From the NCBI RefSeq assembly GCF_041927875.1, contig NZ_JBHFHN010000002.1: DNA of 64,000 bases; one strand, given 5' to 3'. Source of the stretch: Paracoccus sp041927875. Its GTDB lineage: Bacteria > Pseudomonadota > Alphaproteobacteria > Rhodobacterales > Rhodobacteraceae. Shown here piece by piece: positions 15,833 to 26,192 of the stretch. A program made the position numbers and the translations under genes. The notes beneath the pieces were generated by a model. The model saw nothing but the letters and a program-made list of their open reading frames with translations. It had not been told where the DNA came from and did not search any database. Every line of letters starts with the position of its first letter. Position 1 is the first letter of the stretch.

Positions 15833-16756
15833 ATGCAGATCATCCACGACTGGACCGGGATCGACGCGACCCTGCGCGGGGCCTCCTGCGCGATGGGCAA
15901 TTTCGACGGCGTGCATCGGGGCCATCAATCGGTCATCGATACGGCGCGCCGCTTTGGCCCCTTGGGTGTCATCACCTTTGAACCCCATCCGCGCCAGTTC
16001 TTTGCCCCCGACGCGCCGCCCTTTCGCCTGATGAACGCCGAGGCGCGCGCCAACCGCCTGGCCCATGTCGGTGTCGAGCGGCTGTATGAACTGCCCTTTG
16101 ATGCGCGGCTGGCGGCGATGCCCGCGGCCGAGTTTGCGCGCACCGTGCTGGCCGATGGGTTAGGTGTCGCCCATGTCACCGTCGGCGCCGACTTCCGGTT
16201 CGGCAAGGGCCGCGACGGCGATGCGCAGGTGCTGGCGGAACTGGGCCGCGCCCTGGGCTTTGGCGTCACCATCGCGCCCTTGATGCGCGAACGCGGGGCC
16301 GAGGTCAGCTCGACCGCGATCCGCACCGCGCTGACCGAGGGGCGGGTGCAGGACGCCGCGCAGATGCTGGGCCACTGGCACCGGATCGAGGGCGAGGTGC
16401 TGCACGGGGCCAAGCGCGGCCGCGAGCTGGGCTATCCGACCGCGAACATGGCCATCGCCGGGCTGCATCCGCCCCGCTTTGGCGTCTATGCGGTGCGCGC
16501 CAAGGTGCTGGGCGGGCCGCATCAGGGCGAATATGACGCTGTGGCCAATCTGGGCCTGTCACCGATGTTCGACGGCAAGGTGCCGCTGCTGGAAACGCAT
16601 CTGTTCGATTTTCACGGCGATCTTTATGGCCAGCACCTGTCGGTGGCGCTGATCCACTATCTTCGTCCCGAGGCGCGGTTCGACGGCCTGCCTGCGCTGA
16701 TCGCGCAGATGGATGATGACAGCGCACGGGCGCGCGCCATCCTGGCCGGGATCTGA
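15833..16756 (+). CDS. ribF: bifunctional riboflavin kinase / FAD synthetase
   Basis: A 307-residue enzyme making FMN and then FAD. The N-terminal FAD synthetase domain has MGNFDGVHRGHQ (nucleotidyltransferase HxGH) and later SSTAIR. The C-terminal riboflavin kinase domain starts near residue 185 with GRELGYPTANM and ends with an SxALIHYLRPEARFD-type segment. Length and domain order are normal. It is preceded closely by the MaoC gene and followed by a repeat core copy. Confidence 0.97.
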   Translation: MQIIHDWTGIDATLRGASCAMGNFDGVHRGHQSVIDTARRFGPLGVITFEPHPRQFFAPDAPPFRLMNAEARANRLAHVGVERLYELPFDARLAAMPAAEFARTVLADGLGVAHVTVGADFRFGKGRDGDAQVLAELGRALGFGVTIAPLMRERGAEVSSTAIRTALTEGRVQDAAQMLGHWHRIEGEVLHGAKRGRELGYPTANMAIAGLHPPRFGVYAVRAKVLGGPHQGEYDAVANLGLSPMFDGKVPLLETHLFDFHGDLYGQHLSVALIHYLRPEARFDGLPALIAQMDDDSARARAILAGI

Positions 16757-16774
16757 ACGGCGGCGTCGCTTTTT

Positions 16775-16796
16775 GCGTATTTGAACAAGAAAGAAG
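16775..16796. repeat. composite intergenic repeat, copy B (core only)
   Basis: GCGTATTT, GAA, CAAGAAAGAAG: the reverse orientation core, 18 bp after the ribF stop, without a clear GC hairpin. Confidence 0.65.
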
Positions 16797-16810
16797 GGCC
16801 GATCGCGCCC

Positions 16811-16839
16811 TTGCCGCGGGCGGCGCTTTCGGCCAGTGT
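16811..16839 (+). promoter_or_regulatory. leaderless-type promoter of the YcgN gene
   Basis: TTGCCG, 17 bp, CAGTGT, then 7 bases to the ATG at 16847. Confidence 0.4.
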
Positions 16840-16846
16840 CCGGCGC

Positions 16847-17299
16847 ATGACAACGCTCCTTCGCCCCCGTTTCTGGGAACGCCCGCTGACCCAGTTGACC
16901 GCCCCCGAATGGGAGGCGCTGTGTGACGGCTGCGGCAAGTGCTGCCTGAACAAGATCGAATATGAGGACACGGGCGAGGTGGAATATACCCGCGTCGCCT
17001 GTCGCCTGCTGGATGACGCGACCTGTCGGTGCAGCCAGTATCCGATCCGGCACCAGTTCGTGCCCGATTGCATCCGCATCACCCCCAAGACCATTGCCAG
17101 GGTGGCCTATTGGATGCCCGCGACCTGCGCCTATCGGCTGCGGCACGAGGGGCGCGATCTGCCGGATTGGCATCCGCTGATCACCGGCGATCCGGGCAGC
17201 GTTCACGCCGCGGGCATGTCGATGCAGGGTCGCACGGTGCCTGAATACGAGGTCGCCGAGGACGATTGGGACCAATACATCATCGAGGATCTGGCATGA
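16847..17299 (+). CDS. YcgN family cysteine cluster protein (UPF0260)
   Basis: A 150-residue protein starting MTTLLRPRFWERPL. The cysteines are clustered: CDGCGKCC, then CRLLDDATCRCSQYP, a later C in VPDCIRI and one in ATCAYR. This pattern is typical of the YcgN/YkgJ Zn- or Fe-binding family, whose function is not known. A longer frame begins at 16781 but reads through the repeat core, so the internal start is used. Its stop overlaps the threonine aldolase start (ATGA). Confidence 0.93.
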   Translation: MTTLLRPRFWERPLTQLTAPEWEALCDGCGKCCLNKIEYEDTGEVEYTRVACRLLDDATCRCSQYPIRHQFVPDCIRITPKTIARVAYWMPATCAYRLRHEGRDLPDWHPLITGDPGSVHAAGMSMQGRTVPEYEVAEDDWDQYIIEDLA

Positions 17300-18345
17300 A
17301 CTTTGCCTCGGACAATGTGACGGGGGTGGCCCCGCAGATCATGGACGCGCTTGCCGCGGCCAATACCGGCACCGCCGCCAGCTATGGCGCCGATGCGCTG
17401 ACCGCGCGGGTGCAGGACCAGATCCGTGCGGCCTTTGATGCGCCGGATGCGCGGGTCTTTCTGGTGGCCACCGGGACCGCCGCCAATGCCCTGTCCTGCG
17501 CCATTCTGACCGATCCCTGGGGCGCGATCTATTGTCACCGCAATGCCCATATCGAAGAGGATGAATGCGGCGCGCCCGAGTTCTTCACCGGCGGGTCCAA
17601 GCTGGTATTGGTCGACGGCGACCACGCCCGGATGGAGCCGGAGGCGCTGAGCCGCTCCATCGCCCATACCGCGCGGGCCGGCGTTCACAATGTGCAGCGC
17701 GGCATGGTCAGCCTGACCAATGCGACCGAGGCCGGGGCGGTCTATTCCGTCGATCAGACCCGCGCGATCTGTGCGGTGGCGCGTGACTTCGGCCTGCCCG
17801 TGCATCTGGACGGGGCGCGCTTTGCCAATGCGGTCGCCTCGACCGGGGCGGCGCCTGCCGATCTGACCTGGCGCGCCGGGGTCGATGTGCTGTCCTTCGG
17901 CGGCACCAAGAACGGCTGCATGGGGGTCGAGGCGGTGGTGATCTTTGACCCCGCCCGCGCCTGGGCGTTCGAGCTGCGCCGCAAACGCGCGGGCCATCTG
18001 TTTTCCAAGCACCGGTTTCTGGCCGCGCAGATGTCGGCCTATCTGGAGGGCGGGCTGTGGCTGGATCTGGCGCGCCAGGCCAATGCCATGGCCGCGCGGC
18101 TGTCGGCGGGCATCGCCGCCCTGCCGGGCGCCAGCCTGACCCATCCGACCCAGGCGAATGCGGTCTTTGCCGCCCTGCCCCGCGCCGCCCATCGCCGTAC
18201 CCAGTCGGGCGGGGCGCATTACTATTTCTGGCCCTTCGATCAGTCGCTGGATGGCCCGCCGGATGAGGCGCTGACCTGCCGCCTGGTGACAAGCTGGTCC
18301 ACGACGCAGGATGAGGTCGACGCCTTCCTGGCGCTGCTGGCATGA
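17296..18345 (+). CDS. ltaE: low-specificity L-threonine aldolase
   Basis: A 349-residue PLP fold-type I enzyme that splits L-threonine or allo-threonine into glycine and acetaldehyde. It starts MNFASDNVTG, has the HIEEDECG and HLDGARFANA segments and the PLP lysine motif SFGGTKNG. It is coupled at both ends by ATGA overlaps, with the YcgN gene before and the photolyase gene after, so the three form one transcript. Their shared role is not obvious. Confidence 0.94.
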   Translation: MNFASDNVTGVAPQIMDALAAANTGTAASYGADALTARVQDQIRAAFDAPDARVFLVATGTAANALSCAILTDPWGAIYCHRNAHIEEDECGAPEFFTGGSKLVLVDGDHARMEPEALSRSIAHTARAGVHNVQRGMVSLTNATEAGAVYSVDQTRAICAVARDFGLPVHLDGARFANAVASTGAAPADLTWRAGVDVLSFGGTKNGCMGVEAVVIFDPARAWAFELRRKRAGHLFSKHRFLAAQMSAYLEGGLWLDLARQANAMAARLSAGIAALPGASLTHPTQANAVFAALPRAAHRRTQSGGAHYYFWPFDQSLDGPPDEALTCRLVTSWSTTQDEVDAFLALLA

Positions 18346-19757
18346 CCGGCGCGCTTGTCTGGTTCCGCCGCGACCTGCGGCTGGCCGACAACCCCGCGAT
18401 CAGCGCCGCCGGTCCCGGCTGGCAGGGCGTGTTCATTCTGGATGACGCGCTGCTGGCGCAGGGTGCGGCAAGCACATGGCGGCTGGCGCAGGGGTTGGCG
18501 GCGCTGGACAAGGATCTGCGGGTGCGCGGCGGCGCGCTGTGGATCGGGCGCGGCGACCCGGCGGTGGTGCTGGCCGATCTGGCCGCGCGAACCGGGGCGC
18601 GCGCCGTTCATGCGAATGCCTGGCCCGCCCCCGCGCAGCGCCCGATCGATCGCGCCGTGGGCGAGGCCTTGGCGCAGCGCGACATTCGCCTGACCCTGCA
18701 TTCGGGCGCGTTTCTGGTCTCGCCCGGTCGGGTGCTGACCGGCGATGGGCGCATGTATCAGGTCTATTCGGCCTTTGCCCGCGCGCTGTGGGCGCTGGAC
18801 CCGCCCGATGCGTCCGGCGATCCGGTGCCTGCCCCCGCCGCCAGCCATCCGCAGCCCGAGGCCCTGGCGGCGCTGATCGCCGATCTGTCGGCGCCGATGA
18901 ACCGGGGCGCGGCTGTGCTGGCCGATCACGCCCTGCCCGCCGGTGCCGATGCCGCGCGGGATCGGCTGGCGGCCTTTCTGGATGGCCCCCTACCCGACTA
19001 CGCCGCCGGGCGCGACCGCGCCGACCGCACCGCCACATCGGAACTGGCCGAAGCCCTTGCCGTAGGCGAGATCAGCCCGCGCCGCATCCTGGCCGACACC
19101 CGCGCCGCCATCGCCGCCCGCCCGGCACTGGCCAAGGCCGGGCAGACGTTTCTGTCCGAACTGGTTTGGCGCGAGTTCGCCTGGCACCTGCTCTATGATC
19201 GCCCCGACATGGAGACTGCCGAGTGGCGGCCGGAATGGCAGGGCTTTCCCTGGCAGGGTGCATCCGAGGCGCTGACCGCCTGGCAGCGGGGCCGCACCGG
19301 TCAGGCACTGGTCGATGCCGGGATGCGCGAGCTGTTCGCGACCGGCAGGATGCACAACCGCATCCGCATGGTCGTGGCCAGCTATCTGACCAAGCACCTG
19401 CTGACCGACTGGCGGCTGGGGATGGCCTGGTTCGCCGATACGCTGACCGATTGGGATCCGGCCTCGAATGCGATGAACTGGCAATGGGTGGCGGGCTGCG
19501 GGCCGGATGCGGCGCCCTATTTCCGCATCTTCAACCCGCTGTTGCAGGCCGACAAGGCCGACCCCAGCGGTGCCTATACCCGCCGCTGGCTGACCCATCC
19601 CGATGTCGAACGTGCCGCGCCCCGGTCGTGGCACCTGCCCGATCCGCGCCGCCGTCCGCCGCCGCTGATCGACCTGGCCCAGGGTCGCGCCCGCGCCCTG
19701 GCCGTCTTTCAGGATTGGAAGGCGCGACAGGTCGCCCCGCCGCGCCACCCGGCTTAG
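18342..19757 (+). CDS. phrB: deoxyribodipyrimidine photo-lyase
   Basis: A 471-residue CPD photolyase that repairs UV dimers using blue light. The N-terminal antenna domain begins ALVWFRRDLRLADNPA. The FAD-binding C-terminal domain has FLSELVWREFAWHLL, then GRMHNRIRMVVASYLTKHLL and NWQWVAGCGPDAAPYF, all hallmarks of class I photolyases. The start overlaps the threonine aldolase stop. The end overlaps the glpX stop by 4 bp on the opposite strand. Confidence 0.97.
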   Translation: MTGALVWFRRDLRLADNPAISAAGPGWQGVFILDDALLAQGAASTWRLAQGLAALDKDLRVRGGALWIGRGDPAVVLADLAARTGARAVHANAWPAPAQRPIDRAVGEALAQRDIRLTLHSGAFLVSPGRVLTGDGRMYQVYSAFARALWALDPPDASGDPVPAPAASHPQPEALAALIADLSAPMNRGAAVLADHALPAGADAARDRLAAFLDGPLPDYAAGRDRADRTATSELAEALAVGEISPRRILADTRAAIAARPALAKAGQTFLSELVWREFAWHLLYDRPDMETAEWRPEWQGFPWQGASEALTAWQRGRTGQALVDAGMRELFATGRMHNRIRMVVASYLTKHLLTDWRLGMAWFADTLTDWDPASNAMNWQWVAGCGPDAAPYFRIFNPLLQADKADPSGAYTRRWLTHPDVERAAPRSWHLPDPRRRPPPLIDLAQGRARALAVFQDWKARQVAPPRHPA

Positions 19758-20719
19758 CGGATCGGGTTGCGATAGATCATCCGGCGCACCGAGCCGGTCT
19801 TCGACCGCATCAGGATCGTTTCGGTCTCGATGAACTTCGGCTGGCGCTTCACGCCATGCAGGATCGAGCCGTTCGTCACGCCGGTCGCGGCGAAGATCAC
19901 ATCCGCCGTCACCATCTCATCGCGCGAATAGATGCGGTTCAGATCGGTGATCCCGGCCTTGGCCGCGCGGCCGCGTTCGTCATCGTTGCGGAACAAGAGC
20001 TTGCCCCACATCTGCCCGCCCATGCATTTCAGCGCACTGGCCGCCAGAACGCCCTCGGGCGCACCACCCGAGCCCATATACATGTCGATCCCGGTCAGTT
20101 CCGGTTCGGCGCAATGCATGACGCCCGCCACATCGCCATCGGTGATCAGCCGGATCGAGGCGCCGGTCGCGCGCACCTCGGCGATCAGATCCTCATGCCG
20201 GGGGCGTTCCAGAATGCAGACGGTGATGTCCTCGGGCGTGACGCCGCGCGCTTTCGCCAGCACCCGCACCCGTTCCGCCGGGGCCATGTCCAGGCTGACG
20301 ATATCCGTGTCATAACCCGGCCCGATCGCCAGCTTTTCCATATAGACATCGGGCGCGTGCAGCAGCGTGCCGCGCGGCGCCATGGCGATCACCGTCAGCG
20401 CGTTCGGCATGTCCTTGGCGGTCAGCGTCGTGCCCTCAAGCGGGTCCAGCGCGATATCGACCGCCGGGCCGTCGCCCGTGCCGACCTCTTCGCCGATGAA
20501 CAGCATCGGGGCCTCGTCACGCTCGCCCTCACCGATCACCACCACGCCCTTGATGTCCAGCATGTTCAACTGGTCGCGCATGGCGTTGACGGCGGCCTGG
20601 TCGGCGGCCTTTTCATCGCCGCGCCCGATCAGGCGGGCACTGGCATGGGCCGCGGCCTCGGACACGCGGGCGAGGCCCAGCGACAGCATCCGGTCGTTGA
20701 AGTCCTTGGTATGGGGCAT
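19754..20719 (-). CDS. glpX: class II fructose-1,6-bisphosphatase
   Basis: A 321-residue GlpX-type phosphatase for gluconeogenesis and the Calvin cycle. It has GEGERDEAPML, the metal-binding ALDPLEGTTLT, GDVAGVMH and GSGGAPEGVLAA motifs. An AGGTGG ribosome binding site precedes the ATG. The gene converges on phrB with a 4-bp overlap of coding ends, so no terminator fits between them. Confidence 0.97.
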   Translation of the reverse strand: MPHTKDFNDRMLSLGLARVSEAAAHASARLIGRGDEKAADQAAVNAMRDQLNMLDIKGVVVIGEGERDEAPMLFIGEEVGTGDGPAVDIALDPLEGTTLTAKDMPNALTVIAMAPRGTLLHAPDVYMEKLAIGPGYDTDIVSLDMAPAERVRVLAKARGVTPEDITVCILERPRHEDLIAEVRATGASIRLITDGDVAGVMHCAEPELTGIDMYMGSGGAPEGVLAASALKCMGGQMWGKLLFRNDDERGRAAKAGITDLNRIYSRDEMVTADVIFAATGVTNGSILHGVKRQPKFIETETILMRSKTGSVRRMIYRNPIR

Positions 20720-20748
20720 GGGTCCACCTGTTCATTGGGGTCAGGCGC

Positions 20749-20777
20749 ATCTAGCGCGGGGTGATGCGGCGGGGCAA
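20749..20777 (-). promoter_or_regulatory. probable glpX promoter
   Basis: On the minus strand: TTGCCC, 17 bp, CTAGAT, about 30 bp before the ATG. Confidence 0.45.
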
Positions 20778-20810
20778 GTCTGGGGGCGCTAACGCCGCCG
20801 GCCCCTGCCA

Positions 20811-21968
20811 CTATTCGACCAGAGACCGGCTGTTGGCCGCGTGCCGCCGGACCAGGCTACGCCCCTTGCGACCCGCGATCAGCGCCCGCGCGGGCTGGGG
20901 ACAGGCCCCCGGAAGGCCAAGTTCGGGAAAGATCGTCAGCACCTCGTCGCGCGCAGCCGGGCCAAGCGCGCGCAGCGCCTCGGGGCCGGGATACAGGCTT
21001 TCGGTCGCCGCGCCGTTGGACAGGATCACCTCATGACGGTCGAACATCAGATGCAGATAGCTGACCCCCGCCCCGCGGGGCAGCACATCGACGCCATCCA
21101 GCGCGCAAAGATGCCGCGCCGCCACCAGCACTTCGGGCGCCGAGAACATCCGCTGCGCGATCGGGGAACGCACCAGCACGCGATGCTGGGGGCTGACGAC
21201 CAGATCACGGCTTGGGCAGCCGCCGCCCAATGCGCCCGCGGAAATACGGATCGGGCGCAGGTGCGGCAGGCTGGCAAGCTGGTCGCGCGTAAAGTCACGC
21301 CGCCCGATCCAGCGCAGCGGCTGCGCGCCATGGTCGCAGGTCAGAACAAGATCGCCCGGCACCAGGGTCTCGATCAGGCGGGGGCCTTGGGGCGTGTCGA
21401 TCAGCGTGCCCGCGGTGAAACACGGCGCCGTCCGCATCTCGGGCAGTTGCTCACGCCAGGCGTGCAGCCCGGTAAAGCTGCTTTCGACCACATCGATCAG
21501 CGCGATGCGGGTGATCGTCGCATCCAGCAGCGCGGTGTCCCGCGAATAGGTCGACGGCGGCACGACCCAGGTATTGCCGATGCTATCCTGAATGACACCG
21601 ATCTGAACCAACTTGCTGCGCAACATCCGGGTCTGAGGATCGACAAAGGTTACATCGGCGCGATAGGACACCACAGCGTCGAAACGATGAACGCTGACAC
21701 TGCCATCGGCCGCGACGATTTCAAAATAGTCGGCGCCGTAGCTGCTGTCCTGATTGTAGCTGTCATAGGCACCACCTGAATCCGCCGTGTCGCTGAAGGT
21801 GGTGCGCGATAACGCCGGGCGGAAGGTCTGAAGATTGTCAGCGGTCAACCGATCAAAGCTGCGCCCGACCAGCAGCCCGGCGTCCTCGGCATCGTTATTG
21901 TATTCGTAAGGGTCGATGACCGGCAGCGCGCCAAGTGAAATGACGCTGAAGCTGAGTTCGGCGGCCAT
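20811..21968 (-). CDS. Hint domain-containing protein
   Basis: A 385-residue protein. The first 175 residues are an acidic, Asp/Ser/Tyr-rich domain with no recognised fold. A Hint_2-type domain then starts at Cys183 (CFTAGTLIDTPQGPRLIE, then LVPGDLVLT) and includes VVSPQHRVLV. Hint domains derive from inteins and hedgehog proteins and can self-cleave at the leading Cys. Rhodobacterales carry many such proteins of unknown role. The ATG at 21968 has AAGGAA at good spacing; the frame extends upstream but lacks such a signal. There is no classical signal peptide. It lies upstream of glpX on the same strand. Confidence 0.85.
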   Translation of the reverse strand: MAAELSFSVISLGALPVIDPYEYNNDAEDAGLLVGRSFDRLTADNLQTFRPALSRTTFSDTADSGGAYDSYNQDSSYGADYFEIVAADGSVSVHRFDAVVSYRADVTFVDPQTRMLRSKLVQIGVIQDSIGNTWVVPPSTYSRDTALLDATITRIALIDVVESSFTGLHAWREQLPEMRTAPCFTAGTLIDTPQGPRLIETLVPGDLVLTCDHGAQPLRWIGRRDFTRDQLASLPHLRPIRISAGALGGGCPSRDLVVSPQHRVLVRSPIAQRMFSAPEVLVAARHLCALDGVDVLPRGAGVSYLHLMFDRHEVILSNGAATESLYPGPEALRALGPAARDEVLTIFPELGLPGACPQPARALIAGRKGRSLVRRHAANSRSLVE

Positions 21969-22136
21969 GAAAATTCCTTTCTTCCCCGCCGCGGAACGGC
22001 AGGCAGTCGTGTTCGGCCGCGACCGGGCGCGGCTTGGATTGGGATGGTCCCGATTCTCGGGCTGACCGGTCAAAAAACGACCGGTGGGTTCAGGCGGCGG
22101 CCCCGCTCAGGGATCGCCATCTGCAAACACATCGCG

Positions 22137-22165
22137 CAATTAAGTTAAGCTAAAGTGTCTTTCAA
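22137..22165 (-). promoter_or_regulatory. probable promoter of the Hint-domain gene
   Basis: On the minus strand: TTGAAA, 17 bp, TAATTG, inside the AT-rich patch, predicting a 5' leader of about 160 nt. Confidence 0.5.
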
Positions 22166-22267
22166 CGTCTTTTTCAGGAATGAACAGTGCAGTTCCAGTG
22201 ACTTAAGCCTAAGGAAAAATCGTTTGATTTCAGACAGGCAGACAGAATGTCGAATGTCCGAAACGAA

Positions 22268-22291
22268 AAAGGGCGCCCGAAGGCGCCCTTT
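22268..22291 (-). terminator. groESL terminator
   Basis: A 10-bp stem (22268-22277 with 22282-22291) closed by a TTCG tetraloop on the minus strand, running into a T run. It lies just after the groEL stop. Confidence 0.93.
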
Positions 22292-22312
22292 CCCGTGATC
22301 CTGACGGATGTC

Positions 22313-23950
<1,638 letters not shown>

Positions 23951-23989
23951 GTCAGGTGCTCCTTGAAACGGTTAGGGGGTGGGCGACGA

Positions 23990-24277
23990 TCAGGCGATGA
24001 TGCCCAGGATGTCGCTTTCCTTCATGATCAGCAGCTCTTCGCCGTCGATGGTGACCTCGGTGCCCGACCATTTGCCGAACAGCACGCGGTCGCCGGCCTT
24101 CACGGCCATGGCGATCAGTTCACCCGAATCCTTGCGGGCGCCTTCGCCGCAGGCGACGATCTCGCCCTCGGCCGGTTTTTCCTTGGCGCTGTCGGGGATG
24201 ATCAGCCCGCCCTTGGTCTTTTCGTCGGACTGGACGCGGCGAACCAGCACACGGTCATGCAGCGGTTTGAAAGCCAT
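23990..24277 (-). CDS. groES: co-chaperonin GroES (10 kDa)
   Basis: A 95-residue GroES starting MAFKPLHDRVLVRRV, with the mobile-loop region EKTKGGLIIPDSAKEKP and the roof segment near GKWSGTEV. It caps the GroEL ring. First gene of the operon, with a sigma-70-type promoter and CIRCE directly upstream. Confidence 0.99.
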   Translation of the reverse strand: MAFKPLHDRVLVRRVQSDEKTKGGLIIPDSAKEKPAEGEIVACGEGARKDSGELIAMAVKAGDRVLFGKWSGTEVTIDGEELLIMKESDILGIIA

Positions 24278-24310
24278 CGGGATACTCCCTTGAGTTCCGG
24301 TTGAGAAGTT

Positions 24311-24337
24311 TTAGCACTCACATCGGGTGAGTGCCAA
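24311..24337. promoter_or_regulatory. CIRCE operator
   Basis: TTAGCACTC, 9 bp, GAGTGCCAA: one mismatch from the CIRCE consensus (TTAGCACTC-N9-GAGTGCTAA). It lies just downstream of the predicted groES transcription start, where HrcA binding would block transcription. hrcA itself is not in the window. Confidence 0.94.
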
Positions 24338-24345
24338 CGACAGCC

Positions 24346-24374
24346 GATTTAGGCAGCCACCCGACCCGAGTCAA
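24346..24374 (-). promoter_or_regulatory. groESL promoter
   Basis: On the minus strand: TTGACT, 17 bp, TAAATC, ending about 8 bp before the CIRCE element. It fits the housekeeping sigma factor; no sigma-32 box was found here. Confidence 0.7.
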
Positions 24375-24496
24375 CACCCGCCAGAGAGCCAATCGCGGCC
24401 CGATCTGACGTAAAGATGACCGGTCCGGGGGTGGTGGATGGGTGGTCGGCGGGCCGGGGAAATGTCACATTGGGGCCAAGATGAAAGGCCATATTG

Positions 24497-25507
24497 ATGA
24501 CGATTCCCTTTATCCGAAGCCTGTGCGCGGCGGCGCTGATGGCGCTCAGCGCGCCGATGGCTTTTGCCCAGACCGCCTGCCAGGGTCAGAACCTGATCGA
24601 GGCGATGCCCGCCGATCAGCGCGAGGCGATGATCGCCGCCGCCCATGCCGTGCCCTATCCGCAGGGGCTGATCTACAGCGCCGAAAAGGACGGCCGGCAG
24701 GTCACGCTGATCGGCACCTATCACCTGCACGACCCCCGCCATCAGGCGCTGATCGACAAGATCACCCCGCGTCTGGACGAAGCCCACGCGCTGATGGTCG
24801 AGGCCGGCCCCGAGGAGGAAGCGCAGTTGCGCAATGCCCTGGCGCTTGACCCCTCGCTGGCCTTCATCACCACCGGGCCGACCCTGCCCGAGATCCTGGA
24901 CGAAAGCGACTGGCAGCGACTGCGCGCCGCCGCCGAGGCGCGCGGCATGTTGGCCCCCGTCGCCGCGAAGATGAAGCCCTGGATGGTCACCGTGACGCTG
25001 GCGCTGTCGCCCTGCATGATGCGCGACATGCAGAACGGGCAGCGCGGACTGGATCACCGGATCATCGACATGGCGACCGAACGCGACCTGCCGATCCGCG
25101 CGCTTGAGCCCTATGATACTGTCTTCTCGATCTTCCGCGACATGCCGGCCGAGGATGAAAAGGCAATGATCCTGACCGCGCTGTCGACCGAAGCCCATGC
25201 CGAGGATTATGCCGTGACCCTGGCGGACGCCTATTTCCAGGCCGAGCCCTGGTTGATCTGGGAGTTCGGGCTGGTCGATGCCAAGGCCAATTCCGGCCTG
25301 ACCGAGGCCGAGGTGACGCGCCAGATGACGATGCTTGAGGATCGGATGATGACCAGCCGCAACCGCGCCTGGCTGCCGCGCATTGCCGATGCCGCCGCCG
25401 AAGGCCCGGTCGTCGTGGCCGTGGGCGCGCTGCATCTGGGCGGCCATGACGGGCTGCTGGACCTGCTGGCGCGCGACGGCTGGCACCTGACCCGGCTGGA
25501 TGGATAG
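24497..25507 (+). CDS. TraB/GumN family protein
   Basis: A 336-residue secreted protein with a signal peptide (MTIPFIRSLCAAALMALSAPMAFA-Q). The TraB/GumN landmarks are at both ends: an N-terminal TLIGTYHLHDPRH and a C-terminal VVAVGALHLGGHDGLLDLL. The paired His motifs suggest a metal-dependent hydrolase related to Tiki proteases, but the bacterial function is unsettled. The ATG is used rather than the TTG directly before it. The DUF1345 gene starts 7 bp after its stop, probably in one transcript. Confidence 0.9.
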   Translation: MTIPFIRSLCAAALMALSAPMAFAQTACQGQNLIEAMPADQREAMIAAAHAVPYPQGLIYSAEKDGRQVTLIGTYHLHDPRHQALIDKITPRLDEAHALMVEAGPEEEAQLRNALALDPSLAFITTGPTLPEILDESDWQRLRAAAEARGMLAPVAAKMKPWMVTVTLALSPCMMRDMQNGQRGLDHRIIDMATERDLPIRALEPYDTVFSIFRDMPAEDEKAMILTALSTEAHAEDYAVTLADAYFQAEPWLIWEFGLVDAKANSGLTEAEVTRQMTMLEDRMMTSRNRAWLPRIADAAAEGPVVVAVGALHLGGHDGLLDLLARDGWHLTRLDG

Positions 25508-25513
25508 GGCGCG

Positions 25514-26143
25514 ATGCGGGGGATCTGGGCGCGGCACCGGCGGTTTCTGCTGGCCCTGGTCGCGGGGCTGGCGGCGGCGGCGATCCTGTCGCGTCTGCCG
25601 CTGGCGCTGACGGGCGGCGATCTGGCGCTGCTGGGCACCGACACCGCCTTTGCCGGCTATCTGATCGGCGCGGCGCTGCTGGCCCGACGCCTGACCCCCG
25701 CCACCCTGCGCCACCGCGCCGTGCAGGCCGATGAGGGCGGCTTGCTGATCGCCCCGCTGGCGGTGGCGGTGCTGGCGGTGTCGCTGACGGCGGTGTTTCA
25801 GGCGCTTGGCGGCGGCGGACGGCTGCACGCCGGGCTGGCGCTTGCCTCGGTCCCACTGGGCTGGGCGATGCTGCATGTGTTGGCGGGCTTTCACTATGCG
25901 CATCTGTTCTACAGCCAAGGCCCGACCCGCCACGGCCTGTCCTTTCCCGGCACCGACCAGCCGGGGATCGGCGACTTTCTGTATTTCTCGATGGGGATCG
26001 GCATGACGGCGCAGGTCTCGGATGTGGTGGTGACGTCGCCGGCGCTGCGCCGCCTGGTCACCGCCCATGCGGCGCTGTCGTTCTTTTACAACACCGTGCT
26101 GCTGGCGCTTGCGGTCAGCGCCGCCGGGGCAATGGTCGGCTAG
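25514..26143 (+). CDS. DUF1345 family membrane protein
   Basis: A 209-residue protein with about five hydrophobic helices. The DUF1345 signature is visible: WAMLHVLAGFHYAHLFY, then GTDQPGIGDFLYFSMGIGMTAQ in the second half and a terminal LSFFYNTVLLALAV helix. The function is unknown. It follows the TraB/GumN gene by 6 bp. The Nudix gene downstream has its own promoter-like sequence. Confidence 0.87.
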   Translation: MRGIWARHRRFLLALVAGLAAAAILSRLPLALTGGDLALLGTDTAFAGYLIGAALLARRLTPATLRHRAVQADEGGLLIAPLAVAVLAVSLTAVFQALGGGGRLHAGLALASVPLGWAMLHVLAGFHYAHLFYSQGPTRHGLSFPGTDQPGIGDFLYFSMGIGMTAQVSDVVVTSPALRRLVTAHAALSFFYNTVLLALAVSAAGAMVG

Positions 26144-26157
26144 ACGCCGCCCCCCAC

Positions 26158-26186
26158 TGGACGCCGCCACCGCCCGCTGCCAGATT
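26158..26186 (+). promoter_or_regulatory. leaderless-type promoter of the Nudix gene
   Basis: TGGACG, 17 bp, CAGATT, then 6 bases to the ATG. The sequence around the -10 nearly repeats that of the next gene (26649-26683). Confidence 0.5.
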
Positions 26187-26192
26187 GCGCCC

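Larger units (their letters stand above)
21969..22312. other. 344-bp intergenic region, AT-rich in the middle
   Basis: Between the Hint gene and groEL, both on the minus strand. Bases about 22130-22265 are far richer in A/T than anything nearby. They hold the likely Hint promoter and the groEL terminator. A leader of about 160 nt would precede the Hint gene. No gene was found. Confidence 0.7.
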
